A stretch of 64,000 bases of DNA from Anomaloglossus baeobatrachus (GCF_048569485.1 NC_134358.1:554465880-554529879); one strand, 5' to 3'; positions 1 to 12,900 are shown, counted from the stretch's first letter. Made by a program: numbers and translations. The notes: a model not told the origin generated them from the letters alone.

Positions 1-354
1 AACTCTGTTGTTTTGCGCAGAGCCTTGTGGTTAAAAGAATGGAAAGCAGATTCTGCTTCTAAAAAATGTTTAACCAGCTTGCCATTATCTGGAGACAGAC
101 TGTTTGGTGAGCAATTGGCGGAAATCATTAAACAGTCCAAAGGTAAGGACTCTTCCTTACCCCAGCCCAGATCAAGCAAACCTCAACAGAGGAAGTGGCA
201 GTCAAAGTTTCGGTCCTTTCGAGGCTCGGGCAAGCCCCAGTTCGCCTCGTCCAAAGGGACTCAGAAAGAGCAAAGGAGCTCTGATTCCTGGCGGGCTCAC
301 TCACGCCCCAAGAAAGCAGCCGGAGGTACCGCTTCCAAGGCGGCTGCCTCATGA
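1..354 (+). CDS. DIRS-1 gag-like ORF, 3' end only
   Basis: Open frame entering from the left edge and ending at 354. It is basic and rich in Ser, Lys, Arg and Gln (for example QQRKWQSKFRSFRGSGKPQ), as expected for the nucleic-acid-binding tail of a DIRS ORF1 product. It corresponds to the C-terminal part of the gag-like region of DIRS-4. It overlaps the start of the RT frame in another phase, a usual DIRS arrangement. No domain was recognised beyond this basic tail; the assignment rests on position and on the paralogue at 56538-58030. Confidence 0.7.
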   Translation, partial: NSVVLRRALWLKEWKADSASKKCLTSLPLSGDRLFGEQLAEIIKQSKGKDSSLPQPRSSKPQQRKWQSKFRSFRGSGKPQFASSKGTQKEQRSSDSWRAHSRPKKAAGGTASKAAAS

Positions 355-2251
355 CTTTCGGCCGCCTCCCTCCGCATCCTCGGTCGGTGGCAGGCTCTCC
401 CGCTTTTGCGACATTTGGCTGCCACAGGTCAAAGACCGGTGGGTAACAGACATTTTGTCTCACGGGTACAGGATAGAGTTCAGTTCTCGTCCTCCGCCTC
501 GGTTCTTCAGAACTTCCCCACATCCCGACCGAGCAGATGCCCTTCTGCAGGCGGTGAATTCTCTAAGAGCAGAAGGAGTGGTGGTCCCTGTTCCTCTTCA
601 GGAACAAGGACAAGGTTTTTACTCCAATCTCTTTGTGGTGCCAAAAAAGGACGGCTCATTCCGTCCTGTTCTGGACCTAAAACTGCTCAACAAGCATGTG
701 AACGCCAGGCGGTTCCGGATGGAATCCCTCCGCTCAGTCATTGCCTCAATGTCTCAAGGAGATTTCCTAGCATCAATAGACATCAAAGATGCTTATCTCC
801 ACGTGCCGATTGCTACAGAGCACCAACGTTTTCTACGCTTCGTGATAGGAGACGACCATCTTCAGTTCGTAGCTCTGCCATTTGGTCTGGCGACAGCCCC
901 ACGGGTGTTCACCAAGGTCATGGCGGCAGTGGTAGCAGTCTTGCACTCTCAGGGACACTCTGTGATCCCTTACTTGGACGATCTACTTGTCAAGGCACCC
1001 TCTCAGGAGGCATGCCAACTCAGCCTGAATGTTGCACTGGAGACTCTCCAGACGTTCGGGTGGATCATCAACTTCTCAAAGTCGAATCTGTCACCGACCC
1101 AATCGCTAACGTATCTTGGCATGGAGTTTCATACTCTCTCAGCGATAGTGAAGCTTCCGCTGGACAAGCAGAGGTCACTACAGACTGGGGTGCAGGCTCT
1201 CCTTCCAGGTCAGTCGCACTCCTTAAGACGCCTCATGCACTTCCTCGGGAAGATGGTGGCGGCAATGGAGGCGGTTCCGTTTGCGCAGTTTCATCTGCGC
1301 CCGCTTCAATGGGACATTCTCCGCCAATGGGACGGGAAGTCAACATCCCTGGACAGGAAAGTCTCCCTTTCCCAGACGGCCAAAGACTCTCTGCAGTGGT
1401 GGCTTCTTCCCACCTCATTGTCACAGGGAAGATCCTTCCTACCACCGTCCTGGGCGGTGGTCACGACAGACGCGAGTCTCTCAGGGTGGGGAGCAGTTTT
1501 TCTCCACCACAGGGCTCAGGGTACGTGGACTCAGCAGGAGTCCACCCTTCCGATCAATGTTCTGGAGATCAGAGCAGTGTATCTTGCCCTACTAGCCTTC
1601 CAGCAGTGGCTGGAAGGAAAGCAGATCCGAATTCAGTCGGACAACTCCACAGCGGTGGCATACATCAACCACCAAGGGGGGACTCGCAGTCGGCAAGCCT
1701 TCCAGGAAGTCCGGCGGATCCTGATGTGGGTGGAAGCCACGGCCTCCACCATATCCGCAGTTCACATCCCCGGCGTAGAAAACTGGGAAGCAGACTTCCT
1801 CAGTCGCCAGGGCATGGACGCAGGGGAATGGTCCCTTCACCCGGAAGTGTTTCAGGAAATCTGTCGCCGCTGGGGAAGGCCGGACGTCGATCTAATGGCG
1901 TCCCGGCACAACAACAAGGTCCCGACCTTCATGGCACGGTCTCGCGATCACAGAGCTCTGGCGGCAGACGCCTTAGTGCAAGATTGGTCGCAGTTCCGGC
2001 TCCCTTATGTGTTTCCACCTCTGGCACTCTTGCCCAGGGTGCTACGCAAGATCAGATCCGACTGCAGCCGCGTCATACTCGTCGCCCCAGACTGGCCAAG
2101 GAGGGCGTGGTATCCGGATCTGTGGCGTCTCACGGTCGGCCAACCGTGGGCACTACCAGACCGACCAGACTTACTGTCCCAAGGGCCGTTTTTCCATCGG
2201 AATTCCGCGGCCCTGAACCTGACTGTGTGGCCATTGAGTCCTGGATCCTAG
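104..2251 (+). CDS. DIRS-1 reverse transcriptase / RNase H / methyltransferase-like protein
   Basis: A 715-residue open frame. The reverse transcriptase core is visible as FRPVLDLKLLN (about residue 185), DAYLHVPI, LPFGLATAPRVFTK and the catalytic YLDD at about 290. The RNase H domain follows, with TTDASLSGWGA near 455 and SDNSTAVAYINHQGG near 512. The C-terminal stretch starting at DVDLMASRHNN (about 594) matches the region often described as a DAM-like methyltransferase in DIRS elements. The product would copy element RNA into DNA. The first in-frame ATG lies inside the gag-like frame, so the true N-terminus is not certain. The frame is open throughout in this copy. Confidence 0.92.
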   Translation: MVSNWRKSLNSPKVRTLPYPSPDQANLNRGSGSQSFGPFEARASPSSPRPKGLRKSKGALIPGGLTHAPRKQPEVPLPRRLPHDFRPPPSASSVGGRLSRFCDIWLPQVKDRWVTDILSHGYRIEFSSRPPPRFFRTSPHPDRADALLQAVNSLRAEGVVVPVPLQEQGQGFYSNLFVVPKKDGSFRPVLDLKLLNKHVNARRFRMESLRSVIASMSQGDFLASIDIKDAYLHVPIATEHQRFLRFVIGDDHLQFVALPFGLATAPRVFTKVMAAVVAVLHSQGHSVIPYLDDLLVKAPSQEACQLSLNVALETLQTFGWIINFSKSNLSPTQSLTYLGMEFHTLSAIVKLPLDKQRSLQTGVQALLPGQSHSLRRLMHFLGKMVAAMEAVPFAQFHLRPLQWDILRQWDGKSTSLDRKVSLSQTAKDSLQWWLLPTSLSQGRSFLPPSWAVVTTDASLSGWGAVFLHHRAQGTWTQQESTLPINVLEIRAVYLALLAFQQWLEGKQIRIQSDNSTAVAYINHQGGTRSRQAFQEVRRILMWVEATASTISAVHIPGVENWEADFLSRQGMDAGEWSLHPEVFQEICRRWGRPDVDLMASRHNNKVPTFMARSRDHRALAADALVQDWSQFRLPYVFPPLALLPRVLRKIRSDCSRVILVAPDWPRRAWYPDLWRLTVGQPWALPDRPDLLSQGPFFHRNSAALNLTVWPLSPGS

Positions 2252-2286
2252 CGTCTTCAGGATTATCCCAAGGGGTCGTTGCCACC

Positions 2287-3270
2287 ATGAGACAGGCTAG
2301 GAAGCCCACGTCCGCTAAGATCTACCACAGAACGTGGAGGATATTCTTATCCTGGTGCTCTGCTCAGGGAGTGTCTCCCTGGCCATTTGCATTGCCTACC
2401 TTTCTTTCTTTCCTACAATCTGGGTTAGAAAAAGGTTTGTCGCTCGGCTCCCTTAAGGGGCAAGTCTCGGCGCTATCCGTCTTTTTTCAGAAGCGTCTAG
2501 CACGACTCTCTAAGGTACGCACGTTCCTGCAGGGGGTTTGTCATATCGTACCCCCGTACAAGCGACCATTAGATCCATTGGACCTGAACAGGGTGCTAGT
2601 GGCCCTCCAGAAGCCGCCCTTCGAGCCTCTGAAGGAGGTTTCACTTTCTAGACTGTCACAGAAAGTGGCTTTTCTGGTAGCGATCACATCTCTTCGGAGA
2701 GTGTCTGAGCTAGCAGCGCTGTCATCCAAGGCTCCCTTCCTGGTCTTCCACCAGGACAAGGTAGTGCTGCGCCCCATTCAGGAGTTTCTCCCGAAGGTGG
2801 TATCCTCTTTTCATCTTAATCAGGATATCTCTTTGCCTTCTTTTTGTCCTCATGCAGTTCATCGGTATGAGAAGGATTTACATTTGTTAGATCTGGTGCG
2901 AGCACTCAGAATCTACATTTCCCGCACGGCGCCCCTGCGCCGTTCGGATGCACTCTTTGTCCTTGTCGCTGGTAAGCGCAAGGGGTCGCAGGCTTCTAAG
3001 GCCACCCTGGCTCGATGGATCAAAGAACCAATTCTTGAGGCCTACCGTTCTGCTGGGCTTCCGGTTCCATCAGGGCTGAAGGCCCATTCTACCAGAGCCG
3101 TGGGTGCGTCCTGGGCATTGCGTCACCAGGCTACGGCTCAACAGGTGTGCCAGGCAGCTACCTGGTCGAGTCTGCACACTTTCACCAAACATTATCAGGT
3201 GCATACCTATGCGTCGGCGGACGCCAGCCTAGGTAGAAGAGTCCTGCAGGCGGCAGTTGCCTCCCCGTAG
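2287..3270 (+). CDS. DIRS-1 tyrosine recombinase
   Basis: A 327-residue reading starting at an ATG in a perfect vertebrate Kozak context (GCCACCATGAG). The N-terminal SAM-like half has KIYHRTWRIFLSWCSAQG. The catalytic half shows ITSLRRVSELAAL (first Arg), then HSTRAVGASWALRHQ (the His-x-x-Arg box) and FTKHYQVHTYA (candidate nucleophilic Tyr), the usual R..HxxR..Y order. It would insert the circular DNA copy of the element into the genome. The frame is open far upstream of this ATG, but that upstream part overlaps the RT frame out of phase and is not a likely protein. The recombinase follows the RT frame by about 35 bases. Confidence 0.88.
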   Translation: MRQARKPTSAKIYHRTWRIFLSWCSAQGVSPWPFALPTFLSFLQSGLEKGLSLGSLKGQVSALSVFFQKRLARLSKVRTFLQGVCHIVPPYKRPLDPLDLNRVLVALQKPPFEPLKEVSLSRLSQKVAFLVAITSLRRVSELAALSSKAPFLVFHQDKVVLRPIQEFLPKVVSSFHLNQDISLPSFCPHAVHRYEKDLHLLDLVRALRIYISRTAPLRRSDALFVLVAGKRKGSQASKATLARWIKEPILEAYRSAGLPVPSGLKAHSTRAVGASWALRHQATAQQVCQAATWSSLHTFTKHYQVHTYASADASLGRRVLQAAVASP

Positions 3271-3338
3271 GGGAGGACTGTCTTTGCAGCTCTAACATGA
3301 GGTATTTCTTTACCCACCCAGGGACAGCTTTTGGACGT

Positions 3339-3435
3339 CCCAATCGTCTGGGTCTCCCAATGGAGCGCCGAAGAAGAAGGGAATTTTGTTACTTACCGTA
3401 AATTCCTTTTCTTCTAGCTCCTATTGGGAGACCCA
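3339..3435 (+). repeat. DIRS internal complementary region
   Basis: The block CCCAATGGAGCGCCGAAG (ending about 3373) is the reverse complement of the left end seen in DIRS-3. It is followed directly by AAGAAGGGAATTTTG (from about 3374), the reverse complement of this element's own right end. The two terminal sequences are therefore joined head to tail here, the hallmark of the DIRS internal complementary region used as template for circularisation. Confidence 0.85.
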
Positions 3436-3585
3436 GCACCCGCCCTGTTGTCCTTCGGGATTTTTGTTTGTTTTTCGGGTACACATGTTGTTCATGTTGA
3501 ATGGTTTTCAGTTCTCCGAGGTTATTTCGGAGTGAATTTGTTTAAACCAGTTATTGGCTTTCCTCCTTCTTGCTTTTGCACTAAA

Positions 3586-3754
3586 ACTGGTGAGCCAGTG
3601 ATCCCACTGGGGGTGTATAGCCAGAAGGGGAGGGGACTTTTTAGTGTAATTGCTTTGTGTGGCCTCCGGAGGCAGTGCTATACACCCAATCGTCTGGGTC
3701 TCCCAATAGGAGCTAGAAGAAAAGGAATTTACGGGAAGTAACAAAATTCCCTTC
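3586..3754 (+). repeat. DIRS-1 right inverted terminal repeat
   Basis: From ACTGGTGAGCCAGTGATCCC to the end. The inner part is the reverse complement of the left end of DIRS-3 (20988-21125), including CTGGGTCTCCCAAT. The outer 45 bases or so (AGAAGAAAAGGAATTTACGG onward) occur only at right ends. Unequal outer ends are normal for DIRS elements. Confidence 0.85.
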
Positions 3755-4619
<865 letters not shown>

Positions 4620-5504
4620 TAAGTAATTGCCATTTTGTTAGCGGGTGATGGTCCAGTAGGAGGGACCTGAAGTTCAGAACCTGTATAGCAATTTTTGTTT
4701 TTCCCCTTTATCAACAAAAAAGGGGCCCAAGGGACAGCTGCTTGCTGCTGTTCATGTCTGGGGGGGTCAAGTTGCTGTTGTGGTTTTTTTTTTTTGTTTT
4801 TTATAGCTGGAAGTTGCGTTTTTTTCTTCCTTCTTCAGCTTTTTAGACTCAGACCTGCCGCCTCCGGGAGTCCCGCGATCACCATGCATGAGCCAATTCT
4901 TGTGCTGGTGCACAAGATCTTTTATACTGGGCTCTGTTCACACTGTTTACAAATATCTGTATGGCATACGCTTCAGGAAAGCTCCTGACCTATATACACC
5001 AAACACAACCATATACAGGGAATTGCGAAAGTATTCACCCTCTTGGCGCTTTAAATATTTTTGTTTACATAGGTTGAAAAAAAAGCCCTAGGTTCTTCTA
5101 GTTGAACCTTCTTCCACCAATTATATATTTTGTCACTAAACCATTTGTATCCAACAATGTTGTGCACTGAGGAATCATCCGACCCTTTTCAATCTGTGTT
5201 TTTACAGATTTTTATAATCCGATTTTGTTTGTGATGCATCAGCACTAAATAGTCAAAGTTGTGGAAATGAAGTGGGAAAAATTTATAGACCAAAATTTAA
5301 TGTATGGGATAAAAGAAAAATGTGCCATGCATATGTATTCACCCCTTTTTGCTATGAAGCCCTCTAAAAATTTCTGTTGCAAGCAATTACCTTTGTTAGA
5401 TGCTTAGATTGCACACAGGTGTACTTCATTTCACCAAATGTCTGGGGTCTGTCACTATATACACACCTTCTCTGAAAGGCCACAGAGGCTGCAACACCAC
5501 GGAG

Positions 5505-6131
5505 ACCGAGGGGAGCCTCTCCCGACGCCACCGAGGGGAGCCTCTCCCGACGCCACCGAGGGGAGCCTCTCCCGACGCCACCGAGGGGAGCCTCTCCCGA
5601 CGCCACCGAGGGGAGCCTCTCCCGACGCCACCGAGGGGAGCCTCTCCCGACGCCACCGAGGGGAGCCTCTCCCGACGCCACCGAGGGGAGCCTCTCCCGA
5701 CGCCACCGAGGGGAGCCTCTCCCGACGCCACCGAGGGGAGCCTCTCCCGACGCCACCGAGGGGAGCCTCTCCCGACGCCACCGAGGGGAGCCTCTCCCGA
5801 CGCCACCGAGGGGAGCCTCTCCCGACGCCACCGAGGGGAGCCTCTCCCGACGCCACCGAGGGGAGCCTCTCCCGACGCCACCGAGGGGAGCCTCTCCCGA
5901 CGCCACCGAGGGGAGCCTCTCCCGACGCCACCGAGGGGAGCCTCTCCCGACGCCACCGAGGGGAGCCTCTCCCGACGCCACCGAGGGGAGCCTCTCCCGA
6001 CGCCACCGAGGGGAGCCTCTCCCGACGCCACCGAGGGGAGCCTCTCCCGACGCCACCGAGGGGAGCCTCTCCCGACGCCACCGAGGGGAGCCTCTCCCGA
6101 CGCCACCGAGGGGAGCCTCTCCCGACGCCAC
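5505..6131. repeat. 25-bp GC-rich minisatellite, about 25 copies
   Basis: Highly uniform tandem units containing GAGGGGAGCCTCTCCCGACG. The 25-bp period is not a multiple of three and the unit has no stop in any frame, so all six frames stay open for hundreds of bases and mimic proteins of 226-289 residues. It lies inside the Tc1-A relic, close to where its transposase N-terminal region should be. The near identity of the copies indicates recent expansion or homogenisation. Confidence 0.95.
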
Positions 6132-6988
6132 CACGTGGACCAAGGAGTGAGAAGTACAAGTCAGGGTTGAGTTCTAAAAGAACATGGCACCACTACAAAC
6201 CTGCTCACAGAGGAGGGGGCAACCCACTAAAACGCTTAGCCCGTGCAACAAGGAGATTAATAAGAGAGAGAGCACAGAGACCTAAGGTCACCCTCAAGGA
6301 GCTGTAGAGACTGGAGGATCTGTCCATACAACAATAAGCTGTACACTCCATAGAGCCGACCTTTATGGAAGAGTGGCCAGAAAAAGCCCTTACAGCCAAA
6401 AATTGGAAGGTTGTTTTTGATTTTTGCCAAAAGGCACTTGGGAGACTCCCCAAATGTATGGAGGAAGGGGCTTTTGTCAGATGAGACCAAGGTAAATGCT
6501 ATATCTGGTGCCAAACCAACACAACTCATCACCTCAAGATCAGCATCCCCACAGTGAGACATGGTGGGGGCAGCATCTGCGATGGGGATATTTTTGGTAG
6601 CAGGGACAGGGAAAATGATCCAAGTTGAGGGGAAGATGAATGGTGCGAAATACAGGGATATTCTTGACCAAAACCTGATTGTCTCAGTGATTTGAGACTT
6701 GACGGAGATTCATCTTCCAGCAAGACAATGACCCAAAGCCCCTGCTCAGGCAACACTGGAGGGGTGTAAGGGGAAATGTATAAATGTATTAGAGCGGCCG
6801 AGTCACAGCCCAGACCTTAATGCAATGGAGGATCTGTGCTCAGAGGTGAAGATTCACCGGAGGAAACATGTAACGTGAAGGAGCTGGAGCAGCTTTGCCT
6901 TGAGGAATGGGCAATAATTCCCAACGGCAAGATGTGGAAAGCTCATAGAGATTTGTCCAGAGTGACTTGCAGCTGTAATTGCTGCAAA

Positions 6989-9900
6989 GAAGGGAATTTT
7001 GTATACTTACCGTAAATTCCTTTTCTTCTAGCTCCAATTGGGAGACCCAGACAATTGGGTGTATAGCTACTGCCTCCGGAGGCCACACAAAGTATTACAC
7101 TCAAAAGTGTAAGGCCCCTCCCCTTCTGGCTATACACCCCCAGTGGGATCACTGGCTCACCAGTTTAGTGCAAAAGCAAGAAGGAGGAAAGCCAATAACT
7201 GGTTTAAAGACCAATTCAATCCGAAGAAACATCGGAGAACTGCAACCATTCACATGAACAACATGTGTACCGAAAAAAACCCTAAGAAAACAGGGCGGGC
7301 GCTGGGTCTCCCAATTGGAGCTAGAAGAAAAGGAATTTACGGTAAGTATACAAAATTCCCTTCTTCTTTGTCGCTCCATTGGGAGACCCAGACAATTGGG
7401 ATGTCCAAAAGCAATCCCTGGGTGGGTAAAATAATACCTCGTAATAGAGCCGTAAAACGGCCCCTTTCTACAGGTGGGCAACCGCCGCCTGAAGGACTTG
7501 TCTACCTAGGCTGGCGTCTGCCGAAGCGTAGGTATGCACCTGATAATGCTTGGTAAAAGTGTGCAGACTCGACCAGGTAGGTGCCTGGCACACCTGCTGA
7601 GCCGTAGCCTGGTGCCGTAATGCCCAGGACTCACCCACGGCTCTGGTAGAATGGGCATTCAGCCCTGAGGGAACAGGGAGCCTAGCAGAACGGTAGGTTT
7701 CAAGAATTGGTTCCTTGAGCCACCGAGTCAGGGTGGATCTGGAAGCTTGCGACCCCTTACGCTGACCAGCGACAAGGACAAAGAGTGCATCCGGGCGGCA
7801 CAGGAGCGCCGTGCGGGAATGTAGATCCTGAGTGCTCTCACCAGATCCAACAGATGCAAATCCTTTTCAAATTGATGGGCTGGATGAGGACACAAAGAAG
7901 GTAAGGTGATATCTTGATTGAGATGAAAGTGGGATACCACCTTAGGGAGAAAGTCCGGAATCGGACGCCGAACCCCCTTGTCCTGGTGAAGACCAGGAAT
8001 GGAGATTTGCATGACAGCGCTGCTAGCTCGGACACTCTCTGAAGAGACGTGACCGGTACTAGAAAGGCCACTTTCTGTGAAATACGGAAAGGGAAACAAC
8101 TTTCAAAAGCTCGAAAGGCGGCTTCAAGAGAGTCATTGGAACCTTGTTCAGACTCCAGAGCTCTAATGGCCGCTTGTACGGAGTGATGAGAAGACAAACT
8201 CCCTGCAGGAACGTGCATACCTGCGGAAGTCGGCTAGGCGTTTCTGAAAAAATACAGATAGCGCTGAGACTTGTCCTTTAAGGGAGCTGAGCGACCAACT
8301 ATTTTCCAACCAAGATGGTAGGAAGGAAGGAAAAATAGGCGATGCAAATGGCCAGGGAGAAACTCCTTGAGCAGAGCACCAAGATAAGAATATCTTCCAT
8401 GATCTGTTGTAGATCTTGGCGGACGTTGGCTTCTTGGCCTGCGTCATGGTGACAACCACTCCTGAGATAATCATGAAGACGCTAGGATCCAGGACTCAAT
8501 GGCTACACCGTCATGTTCAGGGCCGCAGAGTTCAGATGGAAAAAAGGGCCCTTGAAACAGCAAGTCTGGTCGGTCTGGTAGTGGCCACGGTTGGCCTACC
8601 GTGAGGTACCACAGATCCGGGAACCCCGACCTCCTCGGCCAATCTGCGACCAATGTTGAACTGAGGCGTCTGACGCCAGAGCTCGATGATCGTGAGACTG
8701 TGCTATGAAGCCGGAACAAAGTTGTTGTGCCGTGACGCCATTATGTCGACGTCCGGCATCCCGCAGCGGCGACAGATCTCCTGAAACCCGTCCGGGTGAA
8801 GAAACCAGTCCCCTGCGTCCATACCCTGGCGACTGAGGAAGTCTGCTTCCTAGTTTACCATGCCTGGGATGTGAACTGCGGATATGGTGGATGCCGTGTC
8901 TCCTACCCACGTTAGAATCCGCCGGACTTCCTGGAAGGCTTGCCGGCTGCGTGTTCTTCCGTGGTGGTTGATGTATGCCACCGCTGTGGAGATATCCGAC
9001 TGAATTCGGATGTGCTTGCTTTTCAGCCACTGCTGGAAGGCTTGTAGGACAAGATACACTGCTCTGATTTCCAGAACATTGAGCTGAAGGGTGGACTCTT
9101 GCTGAATCCACGTACCTTGAGCCCTGTGGCGGAGAAAAAACTGCTCCCCACTCTGATAGACTCGTTCCTGTCGTAACTACCGCCCAGGATGGGGGTAGGA
9201 AGGACCTTTTTTCTGACCATGAGGTGGGAAGAAGCCACCACCGTAGAGATTCTTTGGCCGCCTGGGAAGGGGAGACGTCTCTGTCGATGGGCGTCGACTT
9301 CCCGTCTCATCGGCGGGGAATGTCCCATTGTACTGGACGCAGATGAAACTGCGCGAAAGGGACTGCCGCCATTGCTACCATCTTACGTGAGAAGTGCATG
9401 AGGCGTTTCAATGTGTGCGACTGATCCTAAGGAGAGATTGCAGCCTTGTCTGTAGTGAACGCTGTTTGTCTAGCGGAAGCTTCACTATCGCTGAGAGAGT
9501 ATGAAACTCCATGCCTAGATATGTTAGTGATTGGCCCGGGGTCTGATCTGACTTTGAAAAGTTGATGATCCACCCGAAACTCTGGAGAGTCTCCAGCGCA
9601 ACGTTCGGCTGTGTTGGCATGTTCCTTAAGAGGGTGCCTTGACAAGTAGATCTCCCAAACACGGGATCACAGAGTGACCTTGAGATTGCAGGACTGGTAC
9701 TACTGCTGGCATGACCTTAGCGAAGACCCGTGGGGCTATCGCCAGCCAGAAGGCAGGGTTACGAACTGAAGGTGTTCGCGTCTTATAACAAAGCGTAGAA
9801 ACGCTGGAGCTCCGGATCAATCGGCACGTGGGGATAAGCATCCTTGACGTCTATCGATGTCAGGAAATTTCCTTGAAACATTGAAGCGATGACGGAGCGG

Positions 9901-12900
9901 GGGATTACATCCGGAACCGCCTGGTGTTCACGAGCTGGTTGAGCCGTGTTAGATCCAGAACGGGACGGAAATACTCGTCCTTTCTTGGCATCGCAAATAA
10001 TTCGGAGTAAAAACCGTGACCTTGTTCCTGAAGAGGAACGGGGGTCACCACTCGTTGTGCCTTTAGAGTGCCCACCGCCTGCAGAAGAGCGTCGGCTCGG
10101 TCGGAAGGTGGAGAAGTTCTGAAGAATTGAGTTGGAGGACGAGAACTGAACTCTATCCTGTACCCGTGAGACAGAATGTCTCTCACCCAACGGTCTTTGA
10201 CCTGAGACAGCTAAATATCGCCAAGGCGGGAGAGCCTGTTACCGACCGAGGATGCGGAGAGAGGAGGCCGCAAGTCATGAGGAAGCCTCTTGGAAGTAGG
10301 TTTTCAGGCTGTCTTTTTTGGGCGTGACTGAGCCCGCCAAGAAACTGAGCTCCTCTGATCCTTTTGAGTCCTCTTTGGACGAGGAGAAATGGGACCTGCC
10401 CGAGCCTTGAAAAAACCGAAAACCCCGACTGTCCCTTGGTATGTGGGGTTTGTTTTGTCTGGGCTGAGGTAAGGAAGAATCCTTACTCTTGAACTGTTTA
10501 ATGATTACATCTCACGCACACTAAACAGTTGGTCAGCAGAACAAGGCGAACTGGTTAAGCCCTTTTTTGGAAGCAGAATCTGCCTTCCATTCAGTTAACA
10601 CCCAGGCCGTGCGTAAAACCACGGAGTGAGCGGACGCCACTGCCGTACGGGTCGTAGAGTCCAGGACAGCATTAATCGCCTAAGACGCAAATGCAGACAT
10701 TTGAGCGGTTAAGGATGACACTTGCGGAACAGATGTACGTGTGACCGTGTCCATCTGTGTAAGACAAGCTGAAGTAGCTTGGGGTGCCTCTACGGCTGCG
10801 AATGCTGGAGCTAACAGCGCGCCGATAGCCTCATAGATGGATTTCGACCAGAGATCCCTCTGTCAGTCAGTGGCATCTTTAAGTGCAGCCCCATCTTCCA
10901 CTGCAACTATGGATCTAGCTGCAAGCTGGAGATTGGAGGATGCCCCTTGGGACACTGGGTCCAGCCATTGCCCACGTCAGGGGGTAGGGATAACGTGTAT
11001 CCTCAGCCGTTTGGGGGAAGCGCTTAACTGGATAAGCGTGGTGTTCCTGGACTGCCTGTGTAAAGTCAGGGTGGTCAAGGAAAGTATTTAATTTACGCTT
11101 GGGATACGTGAATGGAATTTCTCCTGCTATGAAGCTGACTCTTCCACTGGAGGAGCTGGGGGAGAAATAACTAACATTCTATTGATGGACGCTATGAGAT
11201 TATTGACTATGGCGTCACCATCAGGTGTATCCAGATTGAGAGCGGTCTCAGGATTAGACCTTGAGCAGCTATCTCCGCCACATCACACAGAGAGTCCGCT
11301 TGCTGGGACCCTGACTAGTGTGATGAAGTCGATGGCCGCTCATAGTGAGCCTCTCAGACTATCTGGGACTGTCGTCCGTGTCAGAGCCGTCACTCTGGGA
11401 AGCACATGACCCCTCGGAGCTCAAAGTTGTTCCCACTGAGGGGGACCATGGATAATGTGAACAGTGGCCATGGATTTGAGAGACTTGTCTGGACTGCAAG
11501 GCTTCTAGTATCATAGCCATAGTCTCAGAAAATCTGTCAGTAAATACTGCAGGCTCCGTCCCCATGTCCTGGACGGTTAGCAGAGACTCCGTAGTATACA
11601 ATGGGGGTCTATGTACACTGCCGGCCATATAGCCGTACATGCTGTACCGGCTGCATAGAAAACATGTGCTTCTGCACCTCTGTTTTACACAGACAATATG
11701 CTGTTATGTCCTCCGCACAATCAAGGAGGGTATATACAAAAATGCAGCTAAACAGTGCAATGCATAGTGAATAAACATATATGTATATGTGCACTTCGGC
11801 ACTAGTGGAGTCAGCCCCACAGGTGCTGCTTAACGCCTGGTCACAGCGGTTGTGTGACTATCCGAATCCCTGCCAGGGATTCCTAAACTTGTCTCTTCTG
11901 TCGCTACAGAAAACACTGACAAGAATGGCTGCCGGCGTCCTGTGCAGAGGAAGAAGCCGTGGGCGTGCCTGAGAAAGTGCGGGAATCCGGCTTCACAGTG
12001 TACACAGTGAGAGGGGTGGAGTATGCAAAGCATACTCCAGCTCTCAGCGCTGCCGGATTCACCGTGCATCCAGTGAGAGGGGTGGAGTATGCAAAGCATA
12101 CTCCAGCTCTCAGCGCTGCCGTGCTGTGCAGCGTTACGCCCCTACCCTGACTGGCAGGTCTGTGGGCGGAAACGAAGTGAGACTAGGCCGCGCAAGCCGG
12201 GGACTCGAGTGATAAGCGCGGCCGGCATATAAGCCTTGGTCGACGCGGAAGTCCCCGGCTCACCACAAGTCCCAGCCGCGCCCGAAATAAAAACTGCAAC
12301 GGCGGTTAGCGCGGTAGTCCCCTAATACACTAACACACCCAGCAAGCTGTAGCGTGCGATGGCACTAGTGCGGGCAGCGCCGCCGTCCCTGGCGCACTAA
12401 CACACCCAGCAATGCTGCCGTGTGTCCGTGCGCGGTCCCCACAGGGACACAGAGTACCTTAACGTAGCAGGGCCATGTCCCTGAGGATACTCCGCTCCAT
12501 GTCCAGCAGATTCCCAGGAGCTGTGGATGGAGCACGGTCTCAGTGCCTGGAGACCGGTAAGATCCCACTTCACCCAGAGCCCTAAGGGGATGGGGAAGGA
12601 AAACAGCATGTGGGCTCCAGCCTCTGTACCCGCAATGGGTACCTCAACCTTAACAAACACCCGACAAGAGTGGGGTGAGAAGGGAGCATGCTGGGGGCCC
12701 TTTAGTATGGGCCCTCTTTTCTTCCATCCGATATAGTCAGCAGCTACTGCTGACTAAACAGTGGAGCTATGCGTGGATGTCTGACCTCCTTCGCACAAAG
12801 CACAAAACTGGTGAGCCAGTGATCCCACTGGGGGTGTATAGCCAGAAGGGGAGGGGCCTTACACTTTTGAGTGTAATACTTTGTGTGGCCTCCGGAGGCA

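Larger units (their letters stand above)
1..3754 (+). mobile_element. DIRS-type retroelement (DIRS-1), 5' part outside window
   Basis: Right-hand part of a tyrosine-recombinase (DIRS) retroelement lying in sense orientation in a GLCCI1 intron. Visible parts are the end of a gag-like frame, a reverse transcriptase/RNase H/methyltransferase-like frame, a tyrosine recombinase frame, the internal complementary region and the right terminal repeat. DIRS elements replicate through a circular DNA that the recombinase inserts; they lack an aspartic protease, a DDE integrase and target-site duplications. The part in view looks whole. It is very close to DIRS-4 (about ten amino-acid differences in 715 residues of the RT frame), so it is young. 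The right boundary is uncertain by a few bases because the end reads CTTCTT into a T-containing flank. Confidence 0.93.

Noticed and set aside
406-2286. First 627 codons of the 954-codon frame that ends in the recombinase (and its twin in DIRS-4)
   Set aside because: This part overlaps the RT frame out of phase and is composition-driven; the recombinase begins at the Kozak ATG at 2287.
5364-6307. Several 226-289-codon frames on both strands
   Set aside because: All are the 25-bp minisatellite read in different phases.
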